From NCBI GenBank assembly GCA_009930325.1, contig RZYO01000001.1, positions 17,540-81,539 on the forward strand: a DNA stretch of 64,000 nt, given 5' to 3'. Shown here piece by piece: positions 8,382-17,848 of this stretch (positions are counted from its first letter, which is position 1; the number at the start of each line of letters is the position of its first letter). This DNA comes from Spirochaetia bacterium. Lineage in GTDB: Bacteria; Spirochaetota; Spirochaetia; Sphaerochaetales; Sphaerochaetaceae. The notes beneath the pieces are model-generated. The model made no database searches. It saw nothing but the letters and a program-made list of their open reading frames with translations, and had not been told where the DNA came from. The translations under genes and the position numbers were made by a program.

Positions 8382-9959
8382 ATGAAAAAAACATTATTAG
8401 TAACATTATTAGTTACTACTATGGTAACAGGCTTATTTGCTAACGGAAATAAAGAGGAAAGCAATAAAGTAAATGAAACAAAACCTCTAACAGGGAATCA
8501 ACTTGTTAGTGAACCAACAGAATTATCCATATTTTTAAATTTTAATAATATGCCATTTAATTATGAATGGAAAGCATGGCAAGCAATTGCTGAAGATACT
8601 AACGTATCACTTAAGGGAGTAATTCCTCAAAGTAGTTCAAATGAAGAAGAAGCTTTTAATTTAATGTTAAGTTCAGGTGATTTAGCTGATATTATTGGTT
8701 ATAAAGATCCTGCAGTATTAGAACAATTAGGAAGGAATGGAGGGTTGTTAGCTTTAAATGATTTAATAAAAGAATATGCCCCAAATCTTCAAAAATATAT
8801 TGATACACACCCTGAATTTGCAAAGAAATGTTATGCTTTAGATGGAAATATATATTTTATTCCAAAAGATTTTGAATTAAAATCTGCTGAGTTCTGGTGG
8901 ATTAGAAATGATTGGTTACAAAAATTAAATTTACAAATCCCTACAACCGTTAATGAACTTTATAATGTATTAACAGCTTTTCGAAATAATGACCCTAATG
9001 GTAATGGGCTAAAAGATGAAATACCATTGTTTGATAGAGCTGGGTATAAAATGCCCGATGAATATTTATATCTTTGGGATTCATCAACAGAATTCTATGC
9101 TAGAAATGGAAAAATTGAATTCGAACCAATGGAAGAAAATTTTAAAGTTGGTGTTAAGAATCTTGTACAATGGTATAGAGAAGGATTAATAGATCCAGAA
9201 ATCTTTACTCGTGGACCAAAAAGTCGAGATATTTTATTCTCTGGAGACCTTGGTGGTTGTACTCACGACTGGGTAAGTACAGGCAACTATAATAAAAACT
9301 TAAAAGATTCTATTAATGGTTTTGAAGTAATACCAATGGCACCACCAGCCCTTGCATCAGGAGAAGTAGTAGAGAGAACAGCTAGAACCCCAGGAGCTGG
9401 ATGGGGTATTTCATATCAATGTGAAAATCCAGAATTAGCAATAAAGTTTTTTGATTATTTCTTCTCTCAAGCTGGCTCAGACTTTATAAATTGGGGCATC
9501 AAAGGCGATACATATGAAATAAACGATAAGGGTGAAAAATACTTCCTTGATTCCGTATTAAATAGTGAAAAAGGACCACTTGGATATTTAAGAGGTTATG
9601 GAGTTCAATACAGGATTGGAATGTGTCAAGATGCAGACTATGAATATGCTTTTATGACTGATATTGGGAAAGTAGCAACGAAAATGTATAATTCAAATTT
9701 ACAATGGTATAGAGACAATGTACCTCCTTATTTGGATGGTGCAATCCAACTTAAATATAATGCCGATGATGAAGCTGAATATTTAAGAATAATGGGAAGT
9801 ATTAGACCATATGTGGCTGAAAAATTCCAGTCTTGGATGCTTGGAACAGCTTCTTTTGACGCTGATTATCAAAACTTTATTTCGCAATTGAAGCAAAGAG
9901 GTATTGAAAGAGCTGTTGAAATAAATCAAGAAGCTTACGATAAATATCTAGGAAATTAA
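8382..9959 (+). CDS. Secreted sugar-binding protein (LipO/YtcQ-like)
   Basis: 525-residue extracellular solute-binding protein, family 1. The signal peptide is MKKTLLVTLLVTTMVTGLFA, probably cut before NGNKEE; there is no lipobox cysteine. The large size and the FRNNDPNGNGLKDEIP motif (about residue 200) are typical of LipO/YtcQ proteins that pair with LplB/YtcP permeases. GGAG precedes the ATG. A strong palindrome follows the stop, consistent with higher expression of this gene than of the enzymes downstream. It probably binds the oligosaccharide degraded by the four downstream enzymes. Confidence 0.9.
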   Translation: MKKTLLVTLLVTTMVTGLFANGNKEESNKVNETKPLTGNQLVSEPTELSIFLNFNNMPFNYEWKAWQAIAEDTNVSLKGVIPQSSSNEEEAFNLMLSSGDLADIIGYKDPAVLEQLGRNGGLLALNDLIKEYAPNLQKYIDTHPEFAKKCYALDGNIYFIPKDFELKSAEFWWIRNDWLQKLNLQIPTTVNELYNVLTAFRNNDPNGNGLKDEIPLFDRAGYKMPDEYLYLWDSSTEFYARNGKIEFEPMEENFKVGVKNLVQWYREGLIDPEIFTRGPKSRDILFSGDLGGCTHDWVSTGNYNKNLKDSINGFEVIPMAPPALASGEVVERTARTPGAGWGISYQCENPELAIKFFDYFFSQAGSDFINWGIKGDTYEINDKGEKYFLDSVLNSEKGPLGYLRGYGVQYRIGMCQDADYEYAFMTDIGKVATKMYNSNLQWYRDNVPPYLDGAIQLKYNADDEAEYLRIMGSIRPYVAEKFQSWMLGTASFDADYQNFISQLKQRGIERAVEINQEAYDKYLGN

Positions 9960-9972
9960 CATTTTTTACTTT

Positions 9973-9996
9973 AGGAGATAATAATTATTATCTCCT
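9973..9996. promoter_or_regulatory. Perfect 24-bp palindrome after the binding-protein gene
   Basis: AGGAGATAATAA pairs with TTATTATCTCCT with no mismatch. It lies 14 bases after the stop of the 8382 gene and just before the GH88 gene, without a proper T-run. It probably forms an mRNA stem that protects the upstream message or partly stops transcription. Equivalent stems follow the other three binding-protein genes in this window. Confidence 0.7.
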
Positions 9997-10018
9997 AATA
10001 TTTATAATGAGGTTTAAA

Positions 10019-11155
10019 GTGAATGATAAAATTAAAAATGCTATTGAGATAGCAGTTAATCAAATAAATTCTTGCTTTCCAAAATTTGAAAATAAATTCC
10101 CCTATTCAAACAGTGAAAATAATTTTTATAAAGCAAGTGATAATGTCGAATGGACAACAGGATTCTGGACTGGAGAAATCTGGTTGGCTTATGAATATAC
10201 AAAAGATGAAAAGTTTAAAGAAATTGCTTTAAAGCAAGTAGAATCATTTAAAAAGCGTATTGAAAATAAAATTGATGTGAATCATCACGATATGGGTTTT
10301 TTATATTCCCCATCATGTGTTGCAGCTTATAAATTAGTTAAATCAAATACGGCTAAGGAAGCTGCATTATTAGCAAGTGAAAATCTAATTTCAAGATACC
10401 AAGAAAAGGGTGAATTTATTCAAGCTTGGGGTAATCTAGGAGATGATAATAATTATAGATTAATTATCGATTGTTTATTAAATCTTCCTTTATTATTTTG
10501 GGCAACTGAAACAACTAAAAATCAAAAATATAGAACTATTGCATTAAAACATATTTCTACAGCAATGAAAGTAATATTAAAAGATGATAACTCAACGTAT
10601 CATACTTACTATTTTGATAAAAAGACAGGCCTGCCATTACGAGGAGTTACAAGACAAGGAAACAGAGATGATTCTGCATGGGCAAGAGGTCAAGCCTGGG
10701 GCATTTATGGCTCAGCATTAGCTTACAGTTATACTAAAAATTATGATTATATTGAAAAATTTAAAAAAATGTGTGACTTCTTCATTTCTCATCTTCCATC
10801 AGATTATTTGCCATACTGGGATTTTGACTTTTCTGATGGATCAAAAGAGCCTCGTGATTCTTCTGCCTCTGCAATCGCTATTTGTGGCATTTACGAAATG
10901 ATTAAATATTTAAATTATAAAGAAAGTACATATTATAAAGAAATTGCAGATAAATTATTAAATGTTTTAATTGATAAATGTCAAGCAAATAATCCAAAAG
11001 AATCAAATGGATTATTGCTTCATGGAACTTATGCAAGAAAGAGTAAATATAATCCTTGTAATAATCGAGGCGTAGATGAATGTAACACTTGGGGTGATTT
11101 CTTTTATTTTGAAGCATTAATGCGAGCTTATAAAAATTGGGATTCATATTGGTAA
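10019..11155 (+). CDS. ugl: GH88 unsaturated glucuronyl hydrolase
   Basis: Cytoplasmic GH88 enzyme of about 378 residues. It removes the 4,5-unsaturated uronic acid left at the non-reducing end by polysaccharide lyases. Counted from the ATG at 10007, the two key aspartates of the family are in HHDMGF (D95) and RLIIDCLLNLP (D155); RDDSAWARGQAWGIYG (about 222) and the late GVDECNTWGDFFYFEALMR are also conserved. No signal peptide. The GTG at 10019 is preferred as start because TGAGG lies 6 bases before it, while the ATG at 10007 has no ribosome-binding site. Next to the lyase gene by 4 bases. GH105 is the alternative, but the motifs favour GH88. Confidence 0.92.
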   Translation: MNDKIKNAIEIAVNQINSCFPKFENKFPYSNSENNFYKASDNVEWTTGFWTGEIWLAYEYTKDEKFKEIALKQVESFKKRIENKIDVNHHDMGFLYSPSCVAAYKLVKSNTAKEAALLASENLISRYQEKGEFIQAWGNLGDDNNYRLIIDCLLNLPLLFWATETTKNQKYRTIALKHISTAMKVILKDDNSTYHTYYFDKKTGLPLRGVTRQGNRDDSAWARGQAWGIYGSALAYSYTKNYDYIEKFKKMCDFFISHLPSDYLPYWDFDFSDGSKEPRDSSASAIAICGIYEMIKYLNYKESTYYKEIADKLLNVLIDKCQANNPKESNGLLLHGTYARKSKYNPCNNRGVDECNTWGDFFYFEALMRAYKNWDSYW

Positions 11156-11159
11156 AATT

Positions 11160-13004
11160 ATGGAAGACAATTGGATAATTAATGATGCAAATCGAATATT
11201 AAAAAATATATTTATTTTTGATCATCCTTGGGATATGGAAGCTTGTCCAATTCCTAAAGAATTTAATGAAAAAATAGATTGGAATATATTCTTTAACAAG
11301 GATGAAGAATGGACTTATATGCTATCTAGGTTCCGTTTCTGTGAAACATTAACTCAAGCTTTTATAATTACAAAAAACAACAATTATATAAAAAAAGCAA
11401 AAAATTTAATACTTGATTTTATAACTGAGACTAATATTGAAAAAGATAAAAATCTTTATAGAAGTATAGATTCTTCTTTAAGAGTTATGCACATATTAAA
11501 ATCAATCCAATATTTAAACCTAAGTCCATTAGAAAAAATAATAATTAATGAATTTTTAGAAACCCAGATAGAATATTTATTAAAATTTGATAATTCTTTC
11601 TTAAGGGTCTCAAACTGGGGAGTAATTACAGATTGTGGTACATTATCGTTATTATTTTATTTCAAAGACTTTAGAAAAGATGAAAAACAGACTTTTAAAC
11701 AAATTGAAAACAGAATACTTAATAATTTAAATAATAGCATTTATGATGGTGGCTTTCATTTTGAAATGAGCCCTATGTATCATGTTGAAGTTTTATTAGC
11801 TTTACTCCAATTAATTGAAATAAAATCAAAATATAATATAAGCTACTCACTAATAAAAATTGAAAAATATGCATTAAGATTATCGAAAATGCTTATTTAT
11901 ACAATGAAAAATAATTACCACATATTTATGCAAGGTGATAGTGATGATAGTAGTTTAATAGATTTAATGACTTATGCATCTTTTGTGTTAAACTCACCTT
12001 TTTTAAAAAGCATCGCAAAAGATACTCTACCTTCACATTTTTCAATAACAGATCAAGAGAAATACAAAAAAATACCGAAAGCTAAAATCTTCAATAAAAG
12101 TGTTTCATTAATAGAAAGTGGTAATTTTTATCTTAGGAATAAAGATTTAACAACTCATTTTAGATGTGGTTTTATACCAAGTGGACACGCTCATAATGAT
12201 ATACTTCATTTTGATGTTATTAAAAATGGAATAGATATTTTAGTAGATAGTGGGCGCTATACATATAGAAATACAATAATACGAAAAACTTTAAAACAAG
12301 CTGTTTCTCATAATTCTATTGTTATTAATGATGAAGATTGCCTTAATCCTATAGATAGTTGGAGATATAACAATACTAATTACTATATTAATAATGAAAT
12401 TATTGAAAAAAATGGACTTATTTATATTGAAGCAGCAAATTTGAGTTATATAAAACTAAATAATTCAATAGTTAATAGATCGTTAATTCAAATAGAGAAT
12501 CAATACCTAATCATTATTGATAAAATTTCAAGTCCAAAAAAAGTTAAAATAAATAGATATTTTCATTTTGATAATAAGGGCAAAGTAGAAAAAGTAGAAA
12601 ATACAATAACATATAAAATAAAAAATTATTCTTCATATTTAAAGATTTTAGATAATGATTCTTTAGAAATAATTAATACACCATATTCTAAGAAATACAA
12701 TGCATTAGAAGAAAAGAAAACATTAAAAACAGAAAGCTTTGAAAAACAAACATTGAAAGTCAGTATTCTTTGCTTTGATTACAATTATGAAATTGAGGAG
12801 AATCCTGTTTACCATGGGAAGAGCCTGAAAAAACTAGATAAGAACATTGCAAGATCTTTCATCATTAAAGGTAAAAAAGAAGTAGAAATATTAATACAAA
12901 GTGAAATAAATAATTATGGAGTATCAACCATCTGCTCAAAAAATATCGAAGGGTTTGGTAGCGTTTTAGTAAAAATAAATAATAAAATAGTGAGGTTAAA
13001 ATAA
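11160..13004 (+). CDS. Heparinase II/III-family polysaccharide lyase, cytoplasmic
   Basis: 614 residues. An alpha-helical N-terminal half contains SNWGVITDCGT (N152) and EMSPMYHVEVL (Y207, H208). The heparinase II/III C-terminal beta domain has SGHAHNDILHFDV (H343, H345), VDSGRYTYRN and AVSHNSIVIN (H384). These asparagine, tyrosine and histidine residues are the ones used by PL12/15/17/21-type lyases. No signal peptide, so it should cut imported oligosaccharides by beta-elimination and hand unsaturated ends to the GH88 enzyme upstream. The substrate (heparan, chondroitin, hyaluronan or alginate) cannot be fixed from sequence, though two sulfatases in the operon favour a sulfated glycan. Confidence 0.85.
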   Translation: MEDNWIINDANRILKNIFIFDHPWDMEACPIPKEFNEKIDWNIFFNKDEEWTYMLSRFRFCETLTQAFIITKNNNYIKKAKNLILDFITETNIEKDKNLYRSIDSSLRVMHILKSIQYLNLSPLEKIIINEFLETQIEYLLKFDNSFLRVSNWGVITDCGTLSLLFYFKDFRKDEKQTFKQIENRILNNLNNSIYDGGFHFEMSPMYHVEVLLALLQLIEIKSKYNISYSLIKIEKYALRLSKMLIYTMKNNYHIFMQGDSDDSSLIDLMTYASFVLNSPFLKSIAKDTLPSHFSITDQEKYKKIPKAKIFNKSVSLIESGNFYLRNKDLTTHFRCGFIPSGHAHNDILHFDVIKNGIDILVDSGRYTYRNTIIRKTLKQAVSHNSIVINDEDCLNPIDSWRYNNTNYYINNEIIEKNGLIYIEAANLSYIKLNNSIVNRSLIQIENQYLIIIDKISSPKKVKINRYFHFDNKGKVEKVENTITYKIKNYSSYLKILDNDSLEIINTPYSKKYNALEEKKTLKTESFEKQTLKVSILCFDYNYEIEENPVYHGKSLKKLDKNIARSFIIKGKKEVEILIQSEINNYGVSTICSKNIEGFGSVLVKINNKIVRLK

Positions 13005-13008
13005 GAAT

Positions 13009-14400
13009 ATGAAAAAAAATTTATTATATATATTTGCAGATCAATGGAGAGCTCAAGCAATATCGTATGCAAATGAAGATTATATTCATACTCCTAATAT
13101 GGATGAATTTGCAAAAGAAAGTTGCAGAGTGAAAAATGCCATAAGTACTTATCCTCTTTGCTCTCCGCATAGAGCAAGTTTACTTACAGGAAAATACCCA
13201 TTAAATTGTGGCTTTTGGACTAATTGTAAAACAGGAGTTTCTATTAGTCCCACATTAAGTCCACAAGAAACCACTATTTCCGATGTTTTAAAACACAATG
13301 GATATAATACTGCTTATATCGGCAAATGGCATCTAGATGCAAGCACATTAAATTACAAAAAAAAGGAAGATACATATTGCGAAGGATGGGACTGCTTTAC
13401 CCCAAAAGGAGAAAGAAGACACAATTTTGATTTTTGGCATAGCTATGGAGCAATGGATAAGCATCTCACTCCTCATTATTGGGAAGATGATGAAACACCA
13501 ATTATAATAGATAAATGGTCCGCAGAACATGAAACTGATATTCTATTAGATTATTTAAATAATCAAAAAAATCAAGAGGCTCCATTTTTTGCAATGCTTT
13601 CATGGAATCCTCCCCATCCTCCATACGACCAAATACCTAAAAAATATTTAGATCTTTTTGAAAACAAATATTATTTTAGAAAAAATGTAAGTCAAGAATG
13701 GAAAAACAACAAAGAAAATAGAAAAGCTTTCAAAGAATATTTTGCGGCTATAATAGGATTAGATGAACAATTTGGTAGAATCATGAAATATCTAAAAGAA
13801 AACAATTTATATGATAATACAACAATAGTATTATCAAGTGATCATGGAGATTGTATGGGAAGTCATAATAGATATGGCAAAAATATATGGTATGAAGAAG
13901 CAATAAATATCCCGTTCTATATTAAAGATGAATCAATTACATTGAAAGAATGCGATGCACTTTTTGAAAGTTGTGATCATAGCCCAACCTTATTAGATTT
14001 ACTGAATATTGATATTCCAAATACAATGGATGGAAAAAGTATAAAACCTCTACTTATGAATCAAGAATATAATGAAAAAGAATTTGCTTTTTTATGTATG
14101 ATTCCAGGTATGCCTGATTTGATTGATCCTTATCTAAAAAAAGGTTTAAATCCAAAAGGATTTGGATTTAGAGGATTAAGAACTAAAGAATTTACTTATA
14201 TTATAGACAATAAACTTAACCCAAATGAAAACCAAATAAGATATTTTTATGATAATAAAAATGATAAATATCAATTAAATCCTAAAATAATAAAAAAGAA
14301 TGATGAAATATGTACTAAATTAGACCCAATTTTAAAAGAGTTTTGTATATGCCAAAAAGATTTCTTCATTTTCGATAAGGAAGATCAAATAAATGAATAA
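13009..14400 (+). CDS. Type I sulfatase (Cys-type)
   Basis: 463-residue arylsulfatase/alkaline-phosphatase superfamily enzyme. Residue C51 in PLCSPHRASLLTGKYP is the CxPxR signature that is oxidised to formylglycine. D11 (FADQWRAQA) and the SSDHGDCMGSH motif (about 281) supply metal ligands. No signal peptide, so desulfation should occur in the cytoplasm after import. A formylglycine-generating enzyme or anSME is required but is not in this window. The start is 4 bases after the lyase stop. The second sulfatase begins within the last 8 bases. Confidence 0.92.
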   Translation: MKKNLLYIFADQWRAQAISYANEDYIHTPNMDEFAKESCRVKNAISTYPLCSPHRASLLTGKYPLNCGFWTNCKTGVSISPTLSPQETTISDVLKHNGYNTAYIGKWHLDASTLNYKKKEDTYCEGWDCFTPKGERRHNFDFWHSYGAMDKHLTPHYWEDDETPIIIDKWSAEHETDILLDYLNNQKNQEAPFFAMLSWNPPHPPYDQIPKKYLDLFENKYYFRKNVSQEWKNNKENRKAFKEYFAAIIGLDEQFGRIMKYLKENNLYDNTTIVLSSDHGDCMGSHNRYGKNIWYEEAINIPFYIKDESITLKECDALFESCDHSPTLLDLLNIDIPNTMDGKSIKPLLMNQEYNEKEFAFLCMIPGMPDLIDPYLKKGLNPKGFGFRGLRTKEFTYIIDNKLNPNENQIRYFYDNKNDKYQLNPKIIKKNDEICTKLDPILKEFCICQKDFFIFDKEDQINE

Positions 14401-15811
14401 ACCAAATTTTTTATTAATTCAAGTAGATCAATTACATAATAAATTTTTAAATTGTTATGGGGGGAAATCTGAATCACCTACTATTGATTCCATATTTAAT
14501 AATGGTGTTGGTTTTGAAAATTGCACTTGCCAATTTCCTTTATGCCAACCATCACGTGCCTGCTTGTGGACTAGTCTATATCCTCATGAAACAAAAGTAT
14601 TATCAAATGGAAGAAATTGGCCTTGTAAAGATGTTAGTACAAAATATAAAACATTTGGAGAAGTATTGTCGGATAATGGCTATTCCACTTATCATTTTGG
14701 CAAACGTCATGATGCAAATTCGTTAAGAGGCTTTACTTGTGCAAAAGAAGAAGAAGTTATTATTCAAAACTCAGATGAAAGATTTCCTTTTAATTTTGAT
14801 ACTTTTAATGATAGAGATTGTACAATTAAAACAGTTAATTTTTTAAAAAACTATAAAGATAATAAACCTCATTGTACAATTGTAGATTTAATTAATCCGC
14901 ATAATATTTGCGGCTGGATTGGAGAAAATAAAGACAATACAACATTACCAATAATTGAAGAACTTCCACAATTGCCTGAAAATTTTATATTTGATGATAT
15001 TAATAATCGGTCTAAAGCTATTAAATATATTTGTTGTTCACATAATAGACAAGCACAAGTTTCTTCTTGGTCTCCGATAATGTTTAGATATTATATAAAA
15101 GCATATAATCATTATTTAAAAACAGTTGATAATGAAATAAGTATAATCCTCAAAACATTAAAAGAAAGAAAAGATTATGAAAATACAATTATAATTTTCT
15201 TTAGTGATCATGGTGATAATTTAGCCGCTCGTGGGTGTGTTACTAAACAAGTTGCAATGTATGAACAAACTGTAAGTGTACCTCTTGCTTTTAGTGGACC
15301 TTTAATAAAAAATAATAAAAAAATGATAAAAGGTTTAGCTGCAAATTTAGATATTATTCCAACTATATTAGATTTTGCGAATATCAAAATACCATCATAT
15401 TATAGAGGGAAATCACTTAAGAAAAATATTGAACAAAATATAGATATTGATAGAGAATATGTTTACTCTCAATGGCATACAGAATGGGGTTATACTGTAT
15501 CCCCAGCTAGAATGGTTAAATCTTTAAATTATAAATATATTCATTATTTAGAAGATGATTATGAAGAACTATATGATTTAAAAAAAGATCCTCTTGAGAA
15601 AACAAACATAGCAAAAAAAGAAGAATATAAAAACACTTTATATAAAATGAGGAAAGCATTACACTCATATTTAAAAAATACTAATGATCCTTATTTTTCA
15701 TTAAAAGTAAATGTTGATAAAAAATGGAGATCACATAAAGTTTCATATTATAAACACAAAGGTATAGCTGCACCAATGGATACTTTCGATAATAAGAATA
15801 TTTCATATTAA
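14393..15811 (+). CDS. Type I sulfatase (Cys-type), second copy
   Basis: 472 residues. C51 in PLCQPSRACLWTSLYP is a strict CxPSR sulfatase signature; QVDQLHNKF at the N-terminus and FFSDHGDNLA (about 265) are the metal sites. It overlaps the previous gene by 8 bases, so the two are translationally coupled. The sequence differs clearly from the first sulfatase, suggesting action on a different sulfate position. The C-terminal SLKVNVDKKWRSHK tail has no recognised role. Cytoplasmic; last gene before the terminator at 15881. Confidence 0.92.
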   Translation: MNKPNFLLIQVDQLHNKFLNCYGGKSESPTIDSIFNNGVGFENCTCQFPLCQPSRACLWTSLYPHETKVLSNGRNWPCKDVSTKYKTFGEVLSDNGYSTYHFGKRHDANSLRGFTCAKEEEVIIQNSDERFPFNFDTFNDRDCTIKTVNFLKNYKDNKPHCTIVDLINPHNICGWIGENKDNTTLPIIEELPQLPENFIFDDINNRSKAIKYICCSHNRQAQVSSWSPIMFRYYIKAYNHYLKTVDNEISIILKTLKERKDYENTIIIFFSDHGDNLAARGCVTKQVAMYEQTVSVPLAFSGPLIKNNKKMIKGLAANLDIIPTILDFANIKIPSYYRGKSLKKNIEQNIDIDREYVYSQWHTEWGYTVSPARMVKSLNYKYIHYLEDDYEELYDLKKDPLEKTNIAKKEEYKNTLYKMRKALHSYLKNTNDPYFSLKVNVDKKWRSHKVSYYKHKGIAAPMDTFDNKNISY

Positions 15812-15880
15812 ATTTAACCATTTATTATTACAAAAATAAACTATTTCTTAATAAATGTAATAAAAACAATTTAGTACTTT

Positions 15881-15940
15881 GAAAGAAAAAAGACTGTTGC
15901 TATATTAACAAATAAATATAACAACAGTCACTCTCTTTTT
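15881..15940. terminator. Bidirectional rho-independent terminator
   Basis: GACTGTTG (15892-15899) pairs perfectly with CAACAGTC (15922-15929). The plus strand continues CTCTCTTTTT and the minus strand continues TTTTTTCTTTC, so it can end both the sulfatase operon and the convergent minus-strand operon. Confidence 0.85.
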
Positions 15941-15953
15941 CACCACTCAAAAT

Positions 15954-16673
15954 TTAGCAATTATTTTTAAAACTTCTTATAACTTTAATTAATTGACTTT
16001 TATCTTCTTGTACTTTTAGAATTGCTGAACCTACAAAAATAGCATCAGCTTTTGCATTTTTTGCATATAATGCATCTTCAGTAGTATGGATACCAACACC
16101 ACAGTAAATTGGTCTCTCTATTCCTTCTTCTCTTAAATAGCTAATGCAGGACTCTAAAGTTGGATAAGTTTTATTTATTTCACTTTCATCACGAGTTTTT
16201 GCTTGTAAGTATACAAAGCCATTAGATTCCTTTGCATATAAAATCTCAGTTCTATCTAATTTTCTCTGAACATAGCAACTTACTCTTAATTTATTAGCTA
16301 TGATGGCATTTTTAATTTTATCATCTTCTAAACCACAAAGAATAATATCACTAAAATCATTATCTACACAAAATTTTATGAATTTATCAACTCCAATTTC
16401 TTTAATAGTATTTTCATAAACTAAAAGAATAAATGAAGTTTGAGGTAATGATTTTTTAATTTTAATCATTCCTTCCATATACTTTTCATAGTCATCACAA
16501 GCCTTTAAGGCTTCTCTCATACGATTAGCAATGAAATCTCCTTCTAAATATGGGTCTCTAGATGGAAAATCAATCTCAATAATATCACAACCAGCTTCAA
16601 CATAAGTTTTAGCTACATCAATACTAGATTCTATTGATGGATATCCATTTGATAAGTAACAAATTAAATCCAT
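15954..16673 (-). CDS. Orphan TrpA-like (beta/alpha)8 lyase
   Basis: 239-residue homologue of tryptophan synthase alpha chain. The catalytic glutamate is kept (E33 in DIIEIDFPSRDP, equivalent to E49 of E. coli TrpA). The residue 11 positions on, D60 in TrpA, which contacts indole, is glutamate here (E44 in YLEGD). The phosphate-binding end is kept (YCGVGIHTTEDA, FVGSAIL). No trpB or other trp gene is nearby; instead it is the last gene of a nucleoside-type importer and kinase operon and abuts the ADH stop with no gap. It probably performs a TrpA-like retro-aldol cleavage releasing a triose phosphate from a different compound (inference). Tryptophan synthesis is unlikely. Confidence 0.75.
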   Translation of the reverse strand: MDLICYLSNGYPSIESSIDVAKTYVEAGCDIIEIDFPSRDPYLEGDFIANRMREALKACDDYEKYMEGMIKIKKSLPQTSFILLVYENTIKEIGVDKFIKFCVDNDFSDIILCGLEDDKIKNAIIANKLRVSCYVQRKLDRTEILYAKESNGFVYLQAKTRDESEINKTYPTLESCISYLREEGIERPIYCGVGIHTTEDALYAKNAKADAIFVGSAILKVQEDKSQLIKVIRSFKNNC

Positions 16674-17831
16674 TTAACACTCCCCTTTTTCTGGAAAAAT
16701 TAAAAGAAATAGTTCTTTAAATTGTTCTATAGTTGGAATAATTGGATTAGTTTTTGTACATCCATCACTTTTAGCACATTCAGCCATCTCATCTAGTTTT
16801 TCAAGATATAAACTTCTATCTTTTATTACTGAAGAGAAGTTAGACGGAATATTTAATTGAGAATTTAAATCTCTAATAATATTTTGTAATGGTTTATCTT
16901 TACCTAATTGTTTTACAAAATCATCATATTTATTTTTAGCAACTTCATTTTGGCTATTAAATTCAATTATATAAGGGAGAATAATTGCATTTGCTAAACC
17001 GTGTGGAACATGGAAATAAGAACCAACGGTATGAGCCATTGAGTGAACAATACCTAATGATACATTTGTAAAAGCAAGACCTGCAACCATTGATGCATTC
17101 AACATGATTTCTCTTAATTTAACATCATTTCTATTTTTGAATACTTTTGGTAAAGTATTTATAATATCAATGGCTGATTGAGTTGCTAATATATCTGATA
17201 AGTAATTTGCTCTAGTTGAAGCAAAAGCTTCTAATGCGTGAGTTAATGCATCTAAGCCTGTATCTGCTGTTGTTGCTAAAGGCATGCTTAATGTAACTAA
17301 AGGATCACAAATTGCTACATCAGGCATCATTTCCATATTACCTATTCCATGTTTCATCCCATTTTCATCTGAAATTACAACAGATCTAGATACTTCACTT
17401 GCTGTTCCAGCCGTAGAAGGGATACATACAAATTTTGCTTTAATATGTAATTTTGGGAAATCATTTGGTGGTAAAATATCTTCTAATGTCTTTAATTCAG
17501 GATGTTCATAATATACCCACATGGTTTTAGCAGCATCCATAACAGAACCACCACCTAAAGCAATTATTGTATCTGGTTCAAATTCAAGCATCTTTTTTGC
17601 ACCAGTAATAACAGTCTTAAAACTAGGATCTGGTTCTACATCTCTAATAATTGAGACTTCAACTTTATTTTCTTCTAAAATTTTAACTACTTTATCAAGT
17701 ATTCCACTTTTTTCCATACTGTGGCCACCAATAACTAAACTAGCTCTTTTTGTATCTAATTGAGCTAAAAATTCAAGGCAACCTTCTCCAAACATCAATT
17801 GACTTCCTGCCAACTTCATTGGTCTCATCAT
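16674..17831 (-). CDS. Iron-containing alcohol dehydrogenase
   Basis: 385 residues, group III Fe-dependent ADH. It has the NAD(P)-binding IIALGGGSVMDAAKTM (about residues 90-105) and metal site residues in DTGLDALTHALEAF (about 190-203) and GIVHSMAHTVGSYFHVPHG (about 260-278). AGGAG is 9 bases before the ATG at 17831. In this operon it may reduce an aldehyde released by the TrpA-like or BtpA-like enzymes, or oxidise an alcohol substrate. The specific substrate cannot be told from sequence. Reaction direction in a fermenter would favour reduction (inference). Confidence 0.85.
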   Translation of the reverse strand: MMRPMKLAGSQLMFGEGCLEFLAQLDTKRASLVIGGHSMEKSGILDKVVKILEENKVEVSIIRDVEPDPSFKTVITGAKKMLEFEPDTIIALGGGSVMDAAKTMWVYYEHPELKTLEDILPPNDFPKLHIKAKFVCIPSTAGTASEVSRSVVISDENGMKHGIGNMEMMPDVAICDPLVTLSMPLATTADTGLDALTHALEAFASTRANYLSDILATQSAIDIINTLPKVFKNRNDVKLREIMLNASMVAGLAFTNVSLGIVHSMAHTVGSYFHVPHGLANAIILPYIIEFNSQNEVAKNKYDDFVKQLGKDKPLQNIIRDLNSQLNIPSNFSSVIKDRSLYLEKLDEMAECAKSDGCTKTNPIIPTIEQFKELFLLIFPEKGEC

Positions 17832-17848
17832 ATCTATTTGCTCCTATA

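Noticed and set aside
15954..16673. Tryptophan biosynthesis (trpA of a trp operon)
   Set aside because: No trpB, trpC, trpF or trpD nearby, different operon content, and the indole-contacting aspartate is replaced.
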